Shown here: positions 56,347 to 64,000 of the stretch, one piece after another | How positions within the stretch are numbered: position 1 is the first letter of the stretch | Layout of the letters: every line of letters starts with the position of its first letter | Assembly: GCA_001544655.2 (NCBI GenBank) | Contig: FCOD02000006.1 | Location: 1-64,000, forward strand | DNA length: 64,000 nucleotides | DNA from: Caballeronia turbans | Lineage (GTDB): Bacteria; Pseudomonadota; Gammaproteobacteria; Burkholderiales; Burkholderiaceae | Reading direction: 5' to 3' | Notes under the pieces: model-generated | Seen by the model: the letters and a program-made list of their open reading frames with translations, nothing else | What the model was told of the DNA's origin: nothing | Databases searched by the model: none | Made by a program: the position numbers and the translations under genes

Positions 56347-57195
56347 TCAACGACACAAAACCCGCGCATGATGCGCGACATGCCCCCCGACGAACGTCGA
56401 AATGAAGAAATACCCATGATCGTAGCCTTCATGACGCCGCACCGTCACCCGGTGCCCCGCTTCCTGTGCATTGCGCTCCAACACATCAGGATGTAACTGC
56501 TCGGCAAGAAACTGATCCGCCATTCCCTGATCGACAAGAATCCCGCCTTCGAACCGCGACGCCGCATCGCCCTTGATGAGTTCGCTCGCATCGTATTGCT
56601 TCCACGCTTCGCGATCATCGCCGAGATAGCCGGAAAACGCCTTCACGCCCCACGGGCACTGCGACGGCGCCGCGATCGGCGCGAACGCCGACACCGACCT
56701 GTATAGGTCAGGATTGCGCAACGCGAGCACGAGCGCCCCGTGACCGCCCATCGAATGCCCGAAGATGCCGATGCGATCCTCCCGCACCGGCAACGCCGAA
56801 AGCACCGTCTCACGCAATTCCTGCGTCACATACGAGTACATGCGATAACGCCGCGCCCACGGCTCGCGCGTCGCATCGACATAAAAGCCCGCGCCGACGC
56901 CGAAATCCCATGCGTCTTTCTCGCCGGGAATATCCGCGCCGCGCGGACTCGTATCCGGCGCGATCAGCGCAATGCCGTGTTCCGCCGCATAACGCTGCGC
57001 GCCCGCCTTGATCGGGAACGTCTCTTCGGTGCAAGTGAGGCCGGCGAGATAAAACAACGCGGGCACCTTGTGCGATGCGGCCTCTTTCGGCAGAAAGACG
57101 GAGAAACGCATCGGCAGGCCGATCGTCTGCGATTCGTGCCGATAGATGCGCTGCACGCCCTCGAAGCAACGATGTTCTTCCACGAGTTCCAGCAT
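56347..57195 (-). CDS. fghA: S-formylglutathione hydrolase
   Basis: Hydrolyses S-formylglutathione to formate and glutathione, the second step of glutathione-dependent formaldehyde detoxification. The 282-residue esterase D-type alpha/beta hydrolase has the nucleophile elbow GHSMGGHGA (about residues 146-154, catalytic Ser), the oxyanion region FYLAGLTCTEE (about 51-61) and the catalytic His in RRHEGYDHGYFFI. The start at MLELVEEHRCFEG matches the family. It lies 14 bases downstream of frmA on the same strand. Confidence 0.94.
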   Translation of the reverse strand: MLELVEEHRCFEGVQRIYRHESQTIGLPMRFSVFLPKEAASHKVPALFYLAGLTCTEETFPIKAGAQRYAAEHGIALIAPDTSPRGADIPGEKDAWDFGVGAGFYVDATREPWARRYRMYSYVTQELRETVLSALPVREDRIGIFGHSMGGHGALVLALRNPDLYRSVSAFAPIAAPSQCPWGVKAFSGYLGDDREAWKQYDASELIKGDAASRFEGGILVDQGMADQFLAEQLHPDVLERNAQEAGHRVTVRRHEGYDHGYFFISTFVGGHVAHHARVLCR

Positions 57196-57209
57196 GGCGT
57201 TTTCCCCGC

Positions 57210-58316
57210 TCAGTAGATGACGACAGAACGAATCGACTCGCCCTTCTTCATCAGGTCGAAGCCATCGTTGATCTGCTCCAGCTTGAGATGATGCGTGATC
57301 AGATCGTCGATGTTGATCTTGCCTTCCATATACCAGTCGACGATCTTCGGCACGTCCGTGCGCCCGCGCGCGCCGCCGAACGCCGAGCCTTTCCATTCGC
57401 GGCCGGTGACGAGCTGGAACGGGCGCGTGCCGATCTCCTCGCCCGCCGCCGCCACGCCAATGATGAACGACTGTCCCCAGCCCTTGTGCGTGCATTCCAG
57501 CGCCTGACGCATCAGCTTCACATTGCCGACGCACTCGAACGAATAATCCGCGCCGCCATCGGTAAGCTGCACGATATGGTCGACGACGTTCTCGACTTCC
57601 TTCGGGTTGATGAAGTGGGTCATGCCGAACTTCTTCGCGAGTTCGACACGGCCCGGATTGATATCGACGCCGATGATCTTGTCCGCGCCGACCATCTTCG
57701 CGCCCTGAATCACGTTCAGGCCGATACCGCCGAGACCGAACACGACGACATTCGCGCCCGCCTCGACTTTCGCCGAATAGACGACCGCGCCGACGCCCGT
57801 CGTCACGCCGCAGCCGATGTAGCAGATCTTGTCGAACGGCGCGTCTTCGCGCACTTTCGCGACCGCGATCTCAGGCACGACGATGTAATTCGAGAACGTC
57901 GATGTGCCCATGTAATGGAACAAGGGCTTGCCATCGAGCGAGAAACGCGAAGTCGCATCCGGCATCAGCCCTTTGCCCTGCGTCGCGCGAATCGCCTGGC
58001 AGAGATTCGTCTTGCGCGACAGACAGAACTTGCACTGGCGACACTCCGGCGTATACAGCGGAATGACGTGATCGCCCTTTTTCAACGTGCCGACGCCCGG
58101 CCCGACATCCACGATCACACCCGCGCCCTCATGCCCGAGAATCGCCGGAAAGATGCCTTCCGGATCGGCGCCCGACAGCGTGTAGTAATCGGTGTGACAG
58201 ATGCCCGTTGCCTTGACTTCGATCAGGACTTCACCCGCGCGCGGTCCTTCGAGATCGACTTCCTCGATCGTCAACGGCTTGCCGGCTTCCCATGCGATTG
58301 CTGCTTTCGTTTTCAT
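57210..58316 (-). CDS. frmA: S-(hydroxymethyl)glutathione dehydrogenase / class III alcohol dehydrogenase
   Basis: Oxidises S-hydroxymethylglutathione, the adduct of formaldehyde, to S-formylglutathione with NAD. The 368-residue zinc enzyme has catalytic-zinc ligands in [13 protein letters not shown] and GHEGAGV, the structural-zinc quartet [15 protein letters not shown] (about residues 93-107), the class III RATQG site and the nucleotide-binding [16 protein letters not shown]. The start [15 protein letters not shown] is the standard one. It forms a two-gene operon with fghA. Confidence 0.95.
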   Translation of the reverse strand: MKTKAAIAWEAGKPLTIEEVDLEGPRAGEVLIEVKATGICHTDYYTLSGADPEGIFPAILGHEGAGVIVDVGPGVGTLKKGDHVIPLYTPECRQCKFCLSRKTNLCQAIRATQGKGLMPDATSRFSLDGKPLFHYMGTSTFSNYIVVPEIAVAKVREDAPFDKICYIGCGVTTGVGAVVYSAKVEAGANVVVFGLGGIGLNVIQGAKMVGADKIIGVDINPGRVELAKKFGMTHFINPKEVENVVDHIVQLTDGGADYSFECVGNVKLMRQALECTHKGWGQSFIIGVAAAGEEIGTRPFQLVTGREWKGSAFGGARGRTDVPKIVDWYMEGKINIDDLITHHLKLEQINDGFDLMKKGESIRSVVIY

Positions 58317-58354
58317 CGTTCTGCTCCTTGGGTTTCGATAATCTGGATTTTGTC

Positions 58355-59569
58355 TCAGCGCACGACGTTCAGGACTTCGTAGCATGCACCCATCGTGTGA
58401 TAGTCGACCTTTCCGGCCGGACTCTTCTCGTCGCTGTACTGGCGGTTGTCGCGCGTGAGAATGCGGTACCACGCGCCCCATTTGTGATCGACGAAATGCT
58501 CCCAGCTATAGGCCCACAGGCGGTCGTAATCGTTCAAGTAACGCGCGGCGAGCGCGGCGTCGCCGTCGCGTTGCGCGCGATCCGCCAGCAGCGCGGCCGC
58601 CGCGATCGATTCCGCCTGGACCCAGAAGTATTTGTCCTCGTCGTAGAACTTGCCGTCTGGATCGAAGCCGTACACCATCCCCCCGTGCTCGTGATCCCAC
58701 GACAGTTCCAGCGCGCGGTCGAACAACTCTCGCGCACGCGTCACGTGCCACGCCTGCGGGCGATGACGCTCGAGGATCAGCAGCAGCTTCGCCCATTCGG
58801 TCTGATGCCCCGGCTGAAAACCCCACGGCCTGAAGATGTTGCTGCGGTCTCCCTTGTTGTAATTCCAGTCGATCGACCAGTCCGGCTTGTAGTGTTCCCA
58901 GACGAGGCCGCCCGCGAGCGCGGCCTGACGGTTCACCATGTTGTCGGCAAGCAGGGCCGCGCGGTCTAGATAGCGCGCTTCGCCCGTCGCTTCGAACGCG
59001 GCGAGCAGCGCCTCGCAGGCGTGCATGTTCGCGTTCTGGCCGCGATAGTCGGACACCTGCCAGTCGGCGGTCGCTTCGTCCTTGTAGAGGCCGTGCTCTG
59101 CATCCCAGAAGCGCGTTTCCATCAGGTTCCAGGTTTCGTCGAGCCATGCGCGCGCCTCGTCGAATCCCGCTTCGACCGCCTTCGCATACGCGAGCACGAC
59201 GAACGCGAGGCCGTAGCAATGGTTGGTCGCATCGGTGACGTCGCGTCCGCTCAGCGTCCACGCATAGCCGCCCGTCTGCGGATTGCGATGAAACTCGCGC
59301 AGATATTCGATGCCATGCGCCACGCCGCCGCGATATTCATCGAGACCGAAGTGCTTGTACGCCATCGCATAGTTGAAGACGAAGCGCGTGCTCGACACGA
59401 GATGACGCGAGGCGCGGTCGTAGATCGTGCCGTCGTTCTTGTAGTAGTGAAAGAATCCGCCCGCAGGGTCCATGCAGTGCGGGTGATAGAAGGTCATCGT
59501 GCGCAACGCATGATCGAGCAGAAACGCGCGCGCGCGGAAATCGGGATGTGACGGCGAAGGTGCGGACAT
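58355..59569 (-). CDS. AGE-family epimerase/isomerase
   Basis: A 404-residue (alpha/alpha)6-barrel protein of the N-acylglucosamine 2-epimerase/mannose isomerase superfamily. Diagnostic segments include [17 protein letters not shown] (about 59-75), [19 protein letters not shown] (about 179-197), [21 protein letters not shown] (a landmark around 243-263) and [13 protein letters not shown]. Candidate reactions are mannose to fructose or lyxose to xylulose. The xylulokinase gene 108 bases upstream on the same strand favours a product fed to that kinase. Position just ahead of frmA is probably coincidental. Confidence 0.85.
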   Translation of the reverse strand: MSAPSPSHPDFRARAFLLDHALRTMTFYHPHCMDPAGGFFHYYKNDGTIYDRASRHLVSSTRFVFNYAMAYKHFGLDEYRGGVAHGIEYLREFHRNPQTGGYAWTLSGRDVTDATNHCYGLAFVVLAYAKAVEAGFDEARAWLDETWNLMETRFWDAEHGLYKDEATADWQVSDYRGQNANMHACEALLAAFEATGEARYLDRAALLADNMVNRQAALAGGLVWEHYKPDWSIDWNYNKGDRSNIFRPWGFQPGHQTEWAKLLLILERHRPQAWHVTRARELFDRALELSWDHEHGGMVYGFDPDGKFYDEDKYFWVQAESIAAAALLADRAQRDGDAALAARYLNDYDRLWAYSWEHFVDHKWGAWYRILTRDNRQYSDEKSPAGKVDYHTMGACYEVLNVVR

Positions 59570-59677
59570 GGCTGAGTTCGATGTTGTCTTGACGAAGCGC
59601 GCTTCAGTTACCGCTCATATGAAGCGACGCTTCATGATCCCCGATGCGGATGGCATCGGGGTCGAAGCTACGAAAGT

Positions 59678-61135
59678 TTAAGCGGACTCGCGCCCGACCG
59701 TGAACCAGTCTTCGGCACGCTTGTACAGATCGATGAAACGCGCGAGCCGTGCGTCGAGCGAAGCGTTCGCCCGCGGCGTCGCGACGAGCGTCGCGGCGGG
59801 TGCGAGCGATGCGAGATCGTCGATGCGCCAATGGCCCGCCGCGATGCCGCCGAGGATCGCCGCGCCGCGCGTCGCCGCGTTCGGGCAATCGACTGCGTGC
59901 AGCTCGACGCGCAATGCGTCGGCAAGCAACTGCCGCCAGCGCGCATCGACGGAGCCGCCGCCCGCGAGCAGCATCGAATCGAGCGGTGCGCCGTTCGCCC
60001 CGGAGTGTCGCCGAACGGCGTCCAGCCCGGCACGCAAGGCGAATGCCACGCCTTCGAACGCGGCGTGCATCATGGTGCCGCGCGTGTCGTCGAGGCCGAG
60101 TCCGAGCCAGCCGCCGCGCGCGTCGGGGTTCATCCACGGGGAACGTTCGCCGCTCAGATACGGCAGAAAGCTCACGGATGCGCTGGCGTTCGCAGCGAAC
60201 GCGTCGTCGTAGGCTTGCGGCCACGACGGATAGCCGAGCCAGCCGCGCACCGCTTCGAGCGCGACGCCGACGTTCTGCATCGCCGCCATGCGATACCACG
60301 CCCCGGTCGCCGCACGATACGTGTGCAGGCCATGCACGGGCGCGGGCGCGTCGGCGCACATCACGACGATCTGGCCGCCGGTGCCGGTGGTGAGAAGCGC
60401 GTCGCCGTCGGACGATAGCCCGCTGCCGAGCGCGGCGCACGGCGTATCGCCCGCGCCGACGGCCATCGGGATGCCCGCGCGCAAGCCGAGCGCGGCCGCC
60501 GCTTCGCCCGACAACACGCCGCCAATGTCATGCGATGCCGCCAGCGGCGCGAACCATGTGCGCGGCAAACCGAGCGCGTCGATGAGCGCATCGTCCCATT
60601 CGCCCGATGGCGCGGCGAGCGCGGTCGCGCAGGCATCGGACGCATCGGTGACGAAACTCGCAGGCGCGGCGCCGCCGAGCTTCACGCGCAGCCAGTCCTT
60701 CGGCTGCAACGCCCAGCGCGTGCCGCCCGCGATCTCCGGTTCGTGCGACACGAGCCAGCGCAGCAGCGGCCCCGCCATGCCGGGCGCGACCGGATTGGGC
60801 TGCGGTCCGCGCCATGCATCGAGCAGATCGCGGGCGCGCGTGTCGGGCCACAGCATCGCGGCGCGCAGCGCGTGGCCATCGGCGCCGGTCGGCACGACGC
60901 CGTGCATCTGCCCGGAAAAGCCGACTGCGCTCACCGCTTCGCGCTCGTCAGCGGGCAGGCGCGACGCGGCGCCGACGAGCGCGGAGTACCACGCATCGAC
61001 CGTGGTCTCGGCCCAGCCGGGCTGCGCGCTGGTCACCGCATACGCCGCGCTCGACGATGCGGTTTCGCGCCCGTTTTCGTCGACGATGGCGAGTTTCAAG
61101 GAGCCCGTGCCGAGGTCGATGCCTAAAAAACGCAT
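59678..61135 (-). CDS. xylB: Xylulokinase, second copy
   Basis: A 485-residue FGGY kinase. It begins FLGIDLGTGSLKLAIVDENG, has the XylB hallmark VGFSGQMHGVVPTG (about residues 71-84) and the catalytic-Asp region VGAGDTPCAALG (about 229), and later FLPYLSGERSPWMN and LLAGGGSVDARW. It differs clearly from the xylulokinase at 42460 and is not a recent duplicate. It precedes the AGE-family isomerase on the same strand, suggesting a lyxose or mannose-type sugar route into xylulose 5-phosphate. Confidence 0.88.
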   Translation of the reverse strand: MRFLGIDLGTGSLKLAIVDENGRETASSSAAYAVTSAQPGWAETTVDAWYSALVGAASRLPADEREAVSAVGFSGQMHGVVPTGADGHALRAAMLWPDTRARDLLDAWRGPQPNPVAPGMAGPLLRWLVSHEPEIAGGTRWALQPKDWLRVKLGGAAPASFVTDASDACATALAAPSGEWDDALIDALGLPRTWFAPLAASHDIGGVLSGEAAAALGLRAGIPMAVGAGDTPCAALGSGLSSDGDALLTTGTGGQIVVMCADAPAPVHGLHTYRAATGAWYRMAAMQNVGVALEAVRGWLGYPSWPQAYDDAFAANASASVSFLPYLSGERSPWMNPDARGGWLGLGLDDTRGTMMHAAFEGVAFALRAGLDAVRRHSGANGAPLDSMLLAGGGSVDARWRQLLADALRVELHAVDCPNAATRGAAILGGIAAGHWRIDDLASLAPAATLVATPRANASLDARLARFIDLYKRAEDWFTVGRESA

Positions 61136-61468
61136 GGGATGTCGAGTCCGAAAAGACGTCAGGGAAAACGCGTAAAACGCGGGTAAACCCCACGATTACG
61201 CGATGAACACGAAAAACGGACTATACGCGCGGCGTGATGAACATCATAACGAGCAGTCGAGGAAAGCGACCTTTCGTCACGCGACGGATTTCCTGCGATG
61301 TGCGCCAAAGCCCCTGTGACAAGGGCTTGCGCCTCTTCGCGCCACCGGTGGCGCGCGAAACCCATATCGACGCGCGAACGCGATGTATAGCGCCGGGCGG
61401 TCTTGTTCATGCGTTGCGATGCACTTAACTTGGAGGCCATTCAAATGAAGGCGATATAGGAGAGAGAC
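61136..61468. other. Divergent intergenic region
   Basis: A 333-base gap between divergent xylulokinase and permease genes. It contains no coding signal. GGAGAGAG (61461-61468) ahead of the permease ATG is a good ribosome site; promoters could not be fixed. Confidence 0.45.
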
Positions 61469-62860
61469 ATGGCTTCAAGTTCGGTGAACCCGTCCGTGCA
61501 TCCGTGCGACGAACGGCTGCCCGCCGGTCAGCTTCTGACGCTCGGCATACAGCACGTTCTCGTGATGTACGCGGGCGCGGTCGCGGTGCCCCTGATTCTC
61601 GGCGCGGCGATGGGACTGCCGAAAGACCAGGTCGCGTTTCTCATCAGCGCGGATTTGTTCTCGTGCGGCGTCGCCACGCTGATTCAGACGCTCGGGCTGT
61701 GGATCTTCGGCATTCGCCTGCCCGTCATCATGGGCTGCACGTTCGCGGCCGTCGGCCCGATGGTCGCGATCGGCACCAATCCCTCGCTCGGCATTCTCGA
61801 CGTATTCGGCGCGACCATCGCGGCGGGCGTGATCGGCATATTCCTCGCGCCGATGATCGGCAAGCTGTTGCGGTTCTTCCCGCCGGTCGTGGTCGGCACC
61901 GTGATCGCGGTAATCGGTCTCTCGCTGATGGGCGTCGGCATCAACTGGGCGGCGGGCGGCGTCGGCAATCCCGAATACGGCAATCCGGTGTTTCTGCTGC
62001 TGTCGCTCGTCGTGCTTTCGCTGATCCTGCTCATCAACAAGTTCGCGCGCGGTTTCATCGCGAATATTTCGGTGCTGCTCGGGATCGTTGCGGGCTTCGT
62101 CATCGCCGCGATGCTCGGCCGCGTGAACATGGATGGCGTCGCGCACGCACCGTGGGTCGGCATCGTGCTGCCGTTCCACTTCGGCATGCCGCACTTCGAT
62201 GCGCTCTCGGTCGCGACGATGGTCATCGTCATGTTCGTCACGTTCATCGAATCGACGGGCATGTTCCTCGCGGTCGGCGATCTCGTCGAGCGTCCGGTCG
62301 ATCAGAAGGCGCTCGTGCGCGGCCTGCGTGTCGATGGGCTCGGCACGCTGATCGGCGGCATCTTCAATTCGTTTCCGCACACTTCGTTTTCGCAGAACGT
62401 CGGGCTGATCGGCGTGACGGGCGTGAAGAGCCGCTTCGTCTGCGCGACGGGCGGCGTGATTCTCGTCGTGCTCGGTCTGTTCCCGAAGATGGCGCAGGTG
62501 GTGGCGTCAGTGCCGCCGTTCGTGCTCGGCGGCGCGGGCATCGTCATGTTCGGCATGGTCGCGGCCAACGGCATCAAGACGCTCTCGCGCGTAGACTTCT
62601 CGAAGAACCAGCACAATCTGTTCATCGTCGCGGTGAGCGTCGGGATGGGCATGGTGCCGGTCGTCGCGCCGAAGTTCTTCACGCAACTGCCGCACGCGCT
62701 GGAGCCGATTCTCCACAGCGGCATCTTGCTGGCATCGGTGTCGGCGGTCGTGTTGAACATCGTGTTCAACGGCGTGCGCAAGGAACGCGATGCGCGGCGT
62801 GATGCGCGTGAAGCCGCGCATGAGTTCGAAGGCGCGGTGCATGCGGGGGATGCGCGTTGA
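61469..62860 (+). CDS. Nucleobase permease, NCS2 family (xanthine/uric acid type)
   Basis: Proton-coupled purine or pyrimidine uptake through the inner membrane. The 463-residue protein has the NCS2 fold with about 14 helices: LLTLGIQHVLVMYAGAVAVPLILG near residue 22, the substrate-site TFIESTGMFLAVGDL (about residues 255-269) and the signature SFSQNVGLIGVTG (about 306-318). QNVGLI-type motifs and the FIESTG helix favour xanthine/urate permeases over uracil permeases, but substrate is uncertain. The gene is monocistronic and ends at a strong terminator. Confidence 0.9.
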   Translation: MASSSVNPSVHPCDERLPAGQLLTLGIQHVLVMYAGAVAVPLILGAAMGLPKDQVAFLISADLFSCGVATLIQTLGLWIFGIRLPVIMGCTFAAVGPMVAIGTNPSLGILDVFGATIAAGVIGIFLAPMIGKLLRFFPPVVVGTVIAVIGLSLMGVGINWAAGGVGNPEYGNPVFLLLSLVVLSLILLINKFARGFIANISVLLGIVAGFVIAAMLGRVNMDGVAHAPWVGIVLPFHFGMPHFDALSVATMVIVMFVTFIESTGMFLAVGDLVERPVDQKALVRGLRVDGLGTLIGGIFNSFPHTSFSQNVGLIGVTGVKSRFVCATGGVILVVLGLFPKMAQVVASVPPFVLGGAGIVMFGMVAANGIKTLSRVDFSKNQHNLFIVAVSVGMGMVPVVAPKFFTQLPHALEPILHSGILLASVSAVVLNIVFNGVRKERDARRDAREAAHEFEGAVHAGDAR

Positions 62861-62904
62861 AGATGGCGTAACCCTGGAAGTGATTGCTGGATGTTTGCGT
62901 TGGG

Positions 62905-62935
62905 CGCCGCGGTGAGAGTCGCGGCGTTTTTTTTT
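62905..62935 (+). terminator. Rho-independent terminator of the nucleobase permease
   Basis: CGCCGCG pairs with CGCGGCG around an eight-base loop and is followed by nine T. It lies just before inverted-repeat copy B. Confidence 0.9.
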
Positions 62936-62951
62936 GTTTTTGTTGTTCGCC

Positions 62952-63563
62952 GGATCCCGTATTGGTGTTGGTTTATTAGCACTGCCCCTATGCGGGGCAG
63001 CAGTCACTTTCTTTGCTGCTGCAAAGAAAGTAACCAAAGAAAGCAGCTCCACACGCCCGCGGTCACACGCAGTTTGGCCATGCTTGCCAGCCCATCGTGG
63101 GCTGCCTAAGTGTCGCCCTCGTAGGTCCAACCGCGCTTGGATCGCGCACGGTCTGACAAGCTAGTTGTTCAAACGCGCTGGTTCAGCACGAAACAGCGCC
63201 GGCACAGCGCTACGCGCTGCCGCTGGGTTTGCAAAGGACAACATCGGTCTGCACTTGCAGTGAGATGGAGGCGTTAGTAAAGAAAGTTCGGGCAGACCCG
63301 ATTGACCGGTCGGCCGCGAAGCGGGCTGGAGCCGTTTGGTGCTGAACCGCTCCGCCATGCGACGCGAGGTGGCGGACCGTGCGCGATCCAAGCCCGGTTT
63401 AACCTTTGAGGGCGACACTTAGGCAGCCCACGATCACCTGGCAAGCGTGGCCAAACTGCGTGTGACCGCGGGCGTCTCGAGCTGCTTTCTTTGGTTACTT
63501 TCTTTGCAGCAGCAAAGAAAGTGACTGCCGCCCCGCACAGGGGCAGCGCTAATAAACCAACAC
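62952..63563. repeat. Large inverted-repeat element, copy B (inverse orientation)
   Basis: The reverse-complement counterpart of the element at 44010-44634. The left arm is 62952-63152, the core 63153-63375 and the right arm begins at 63376. Arm-specific differences prove the flip: the GAGACG and GGTTTAACC variants of copy A's left arm are found in the right arm here. The right tip has lost the GGATCC end and similarity fades at about 63563. The internal 85-codon frame is present on the minus strand (63161-63418). It lies between convergent permease and efflux genes. Confidence 0.85.
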
Positions 63564-63600
63564 GAACACAGGCCATTCATGAAAGCCCAAGGCGCAGCCT

Positions 63601-64000
63601 TCACCTTACGAGGCCCTGCCCCCCCGTCCGCTCGATCCACCCGCCTCCCAGCGCCTGATACAGCGCCACGAGATTCGCCAATCGCTGCGTTCTCGCCGCG
63701 ATCAACGTCTGCTGCGCCGCGTACAGGTCCTGCTGCGCGGTCAACACGCCGAGATAACTATCCACGCCCTGCCGGTACCGCAACGTCGACAGATCCAGCC
63801 GACGCTGCTGCGCGGCCGTATCGCGCTCGAGCGCCCCGATCTGCTGATCATAGGTGCCGCGCGCAGCGAGCCCATCCGCCACGTCGCGGAATGCCGACTG
63901 AATCGCCTTCTCGTATTGCGCGATCTCGATCTTCTTCCCGATGTTCGCGGCATCCAGATTCGCCAGATTCTGCCCGCCGTCGAAGATCGGCAACGTGATG
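63601..64000 (-). CDS. Outer-membrane efflux protein, TolC/NodT type (partial)
   Basis: C-terminal part of an outer-membrane channel of a tripartite efflux pump; the gene runs off the right edge and about 132 codons are seen. The segment has PIFDGGQNLANLDAANIG, long coiled helices (EKAIQSAFRDVADGLAARGTYDQ, described as about residues 32-54 of the visible part), and LSTLRYRQGVDSYLGVLTAQQDLYAAQQTLI, the repeat structure of the alpha-helical tunnel. It ends soon after YQALGGGW, the usual terminus of NodT-type lipoproteins. The pump partners lie outside the window. Confidence 0.9.
   Translation of the reverse strand, partial: ITLPIFDGGQNLANLDAANIGKKIEIAQYEKAIQSAFRDVADGLAARGTYDQQIGALERDTAAQQRRLDLSTLRYRQGVDSYLGVLTAQQDLYAAQQTLIAARTQRLANLVALYQALGGGWIERTGGQGLVR

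Overview
The window looks like a chromosomal segment of a high-GC betaproteobacterium of the Burkholderia/Paraburkholderia/Caballeronia group. Pointers are the cold-shock gene next to clpS-clpA, a sorbitol/arabitol ABC system, homogentisate catabolism genes, the ligase-associated DNA repair cluster, a VgrG island and densely packed GC-rich codon use. No rRNA, tRNA, CRISPR array or complete insertion sequence was found.

Layout. 1-7033: clpA/clpS, a cold-shock gene, icd, an RluE-type pseudouridine synthase, a small Ala/His/Lys-rich exported protein and a DUF192 protein. 7193-9877: an elongation factor G copy outside the usual ribosomal-protein operon, and a cupin. 10020-15627: a complete peptide-type ABC importer. 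15716-17526: a Rap1a-like secreted protein, an aldo/keto reductase and the decayed remnant of an aspartate:alanine exchanger-type transporter, followed by an AT-rich gap and a LysR regulator. 20008-26498: exonuclease, ATP-dependent ligase, DEXH helicase and PdeM, the known ligase-associated DNA damage set. 27232-29587: two MFS transporters. 30071-35070: a type VI secretion VgrG with a large unidentified C-terminal extension, a PAAR-like protein and a frameshifted membrane protein. 35253-37885: fumarylacetoacetase and homogentisate dioxygenase. 38138-38959: a degenerate EAL protein.

38990-52810 is a polyol catabolism region: an FGGY kinase, arabinitol dehydrogenase, xylulokinase and a SorC-type regulator, plus an opposing operon of sorbitol dehydrogenase, binding protein, two permeases, a HAD phosphatase and an ATPase. 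The promoters of the two arms (upstream of 40910 and of 52810) share the same -35/-10 spacing and a 12-base palindrome just downstream. This suggests one regulator, most simply the local SorC protein, controls uptake, oxidation and phosphorylation together.

53163-56220 is a zur-znuABC operon behind an 18-base Zur-like box. It has two oddities: a His-rich tail on the ATPase, and Glu where zinc-binding proteins have the third His. 56347-58316 holds the glutathione-dependent formaldehyde genes. 58355-61135 pairs an AGE-family isomerase with a second xylulokinase. 61469-62860 is an NCS2 nucleobase permease, and the window ends inside a TolC-type outer-membrane efflux gene.

The most unusual non-coding structure is a repeat family: two about 0.6 kb elements with 201-base inverted arms (44010-44634 and, in inverse orientation, 62952-63563) and a 69-base derivative made of the two tips (56266-56334). 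Each lies just downstream of a gene.
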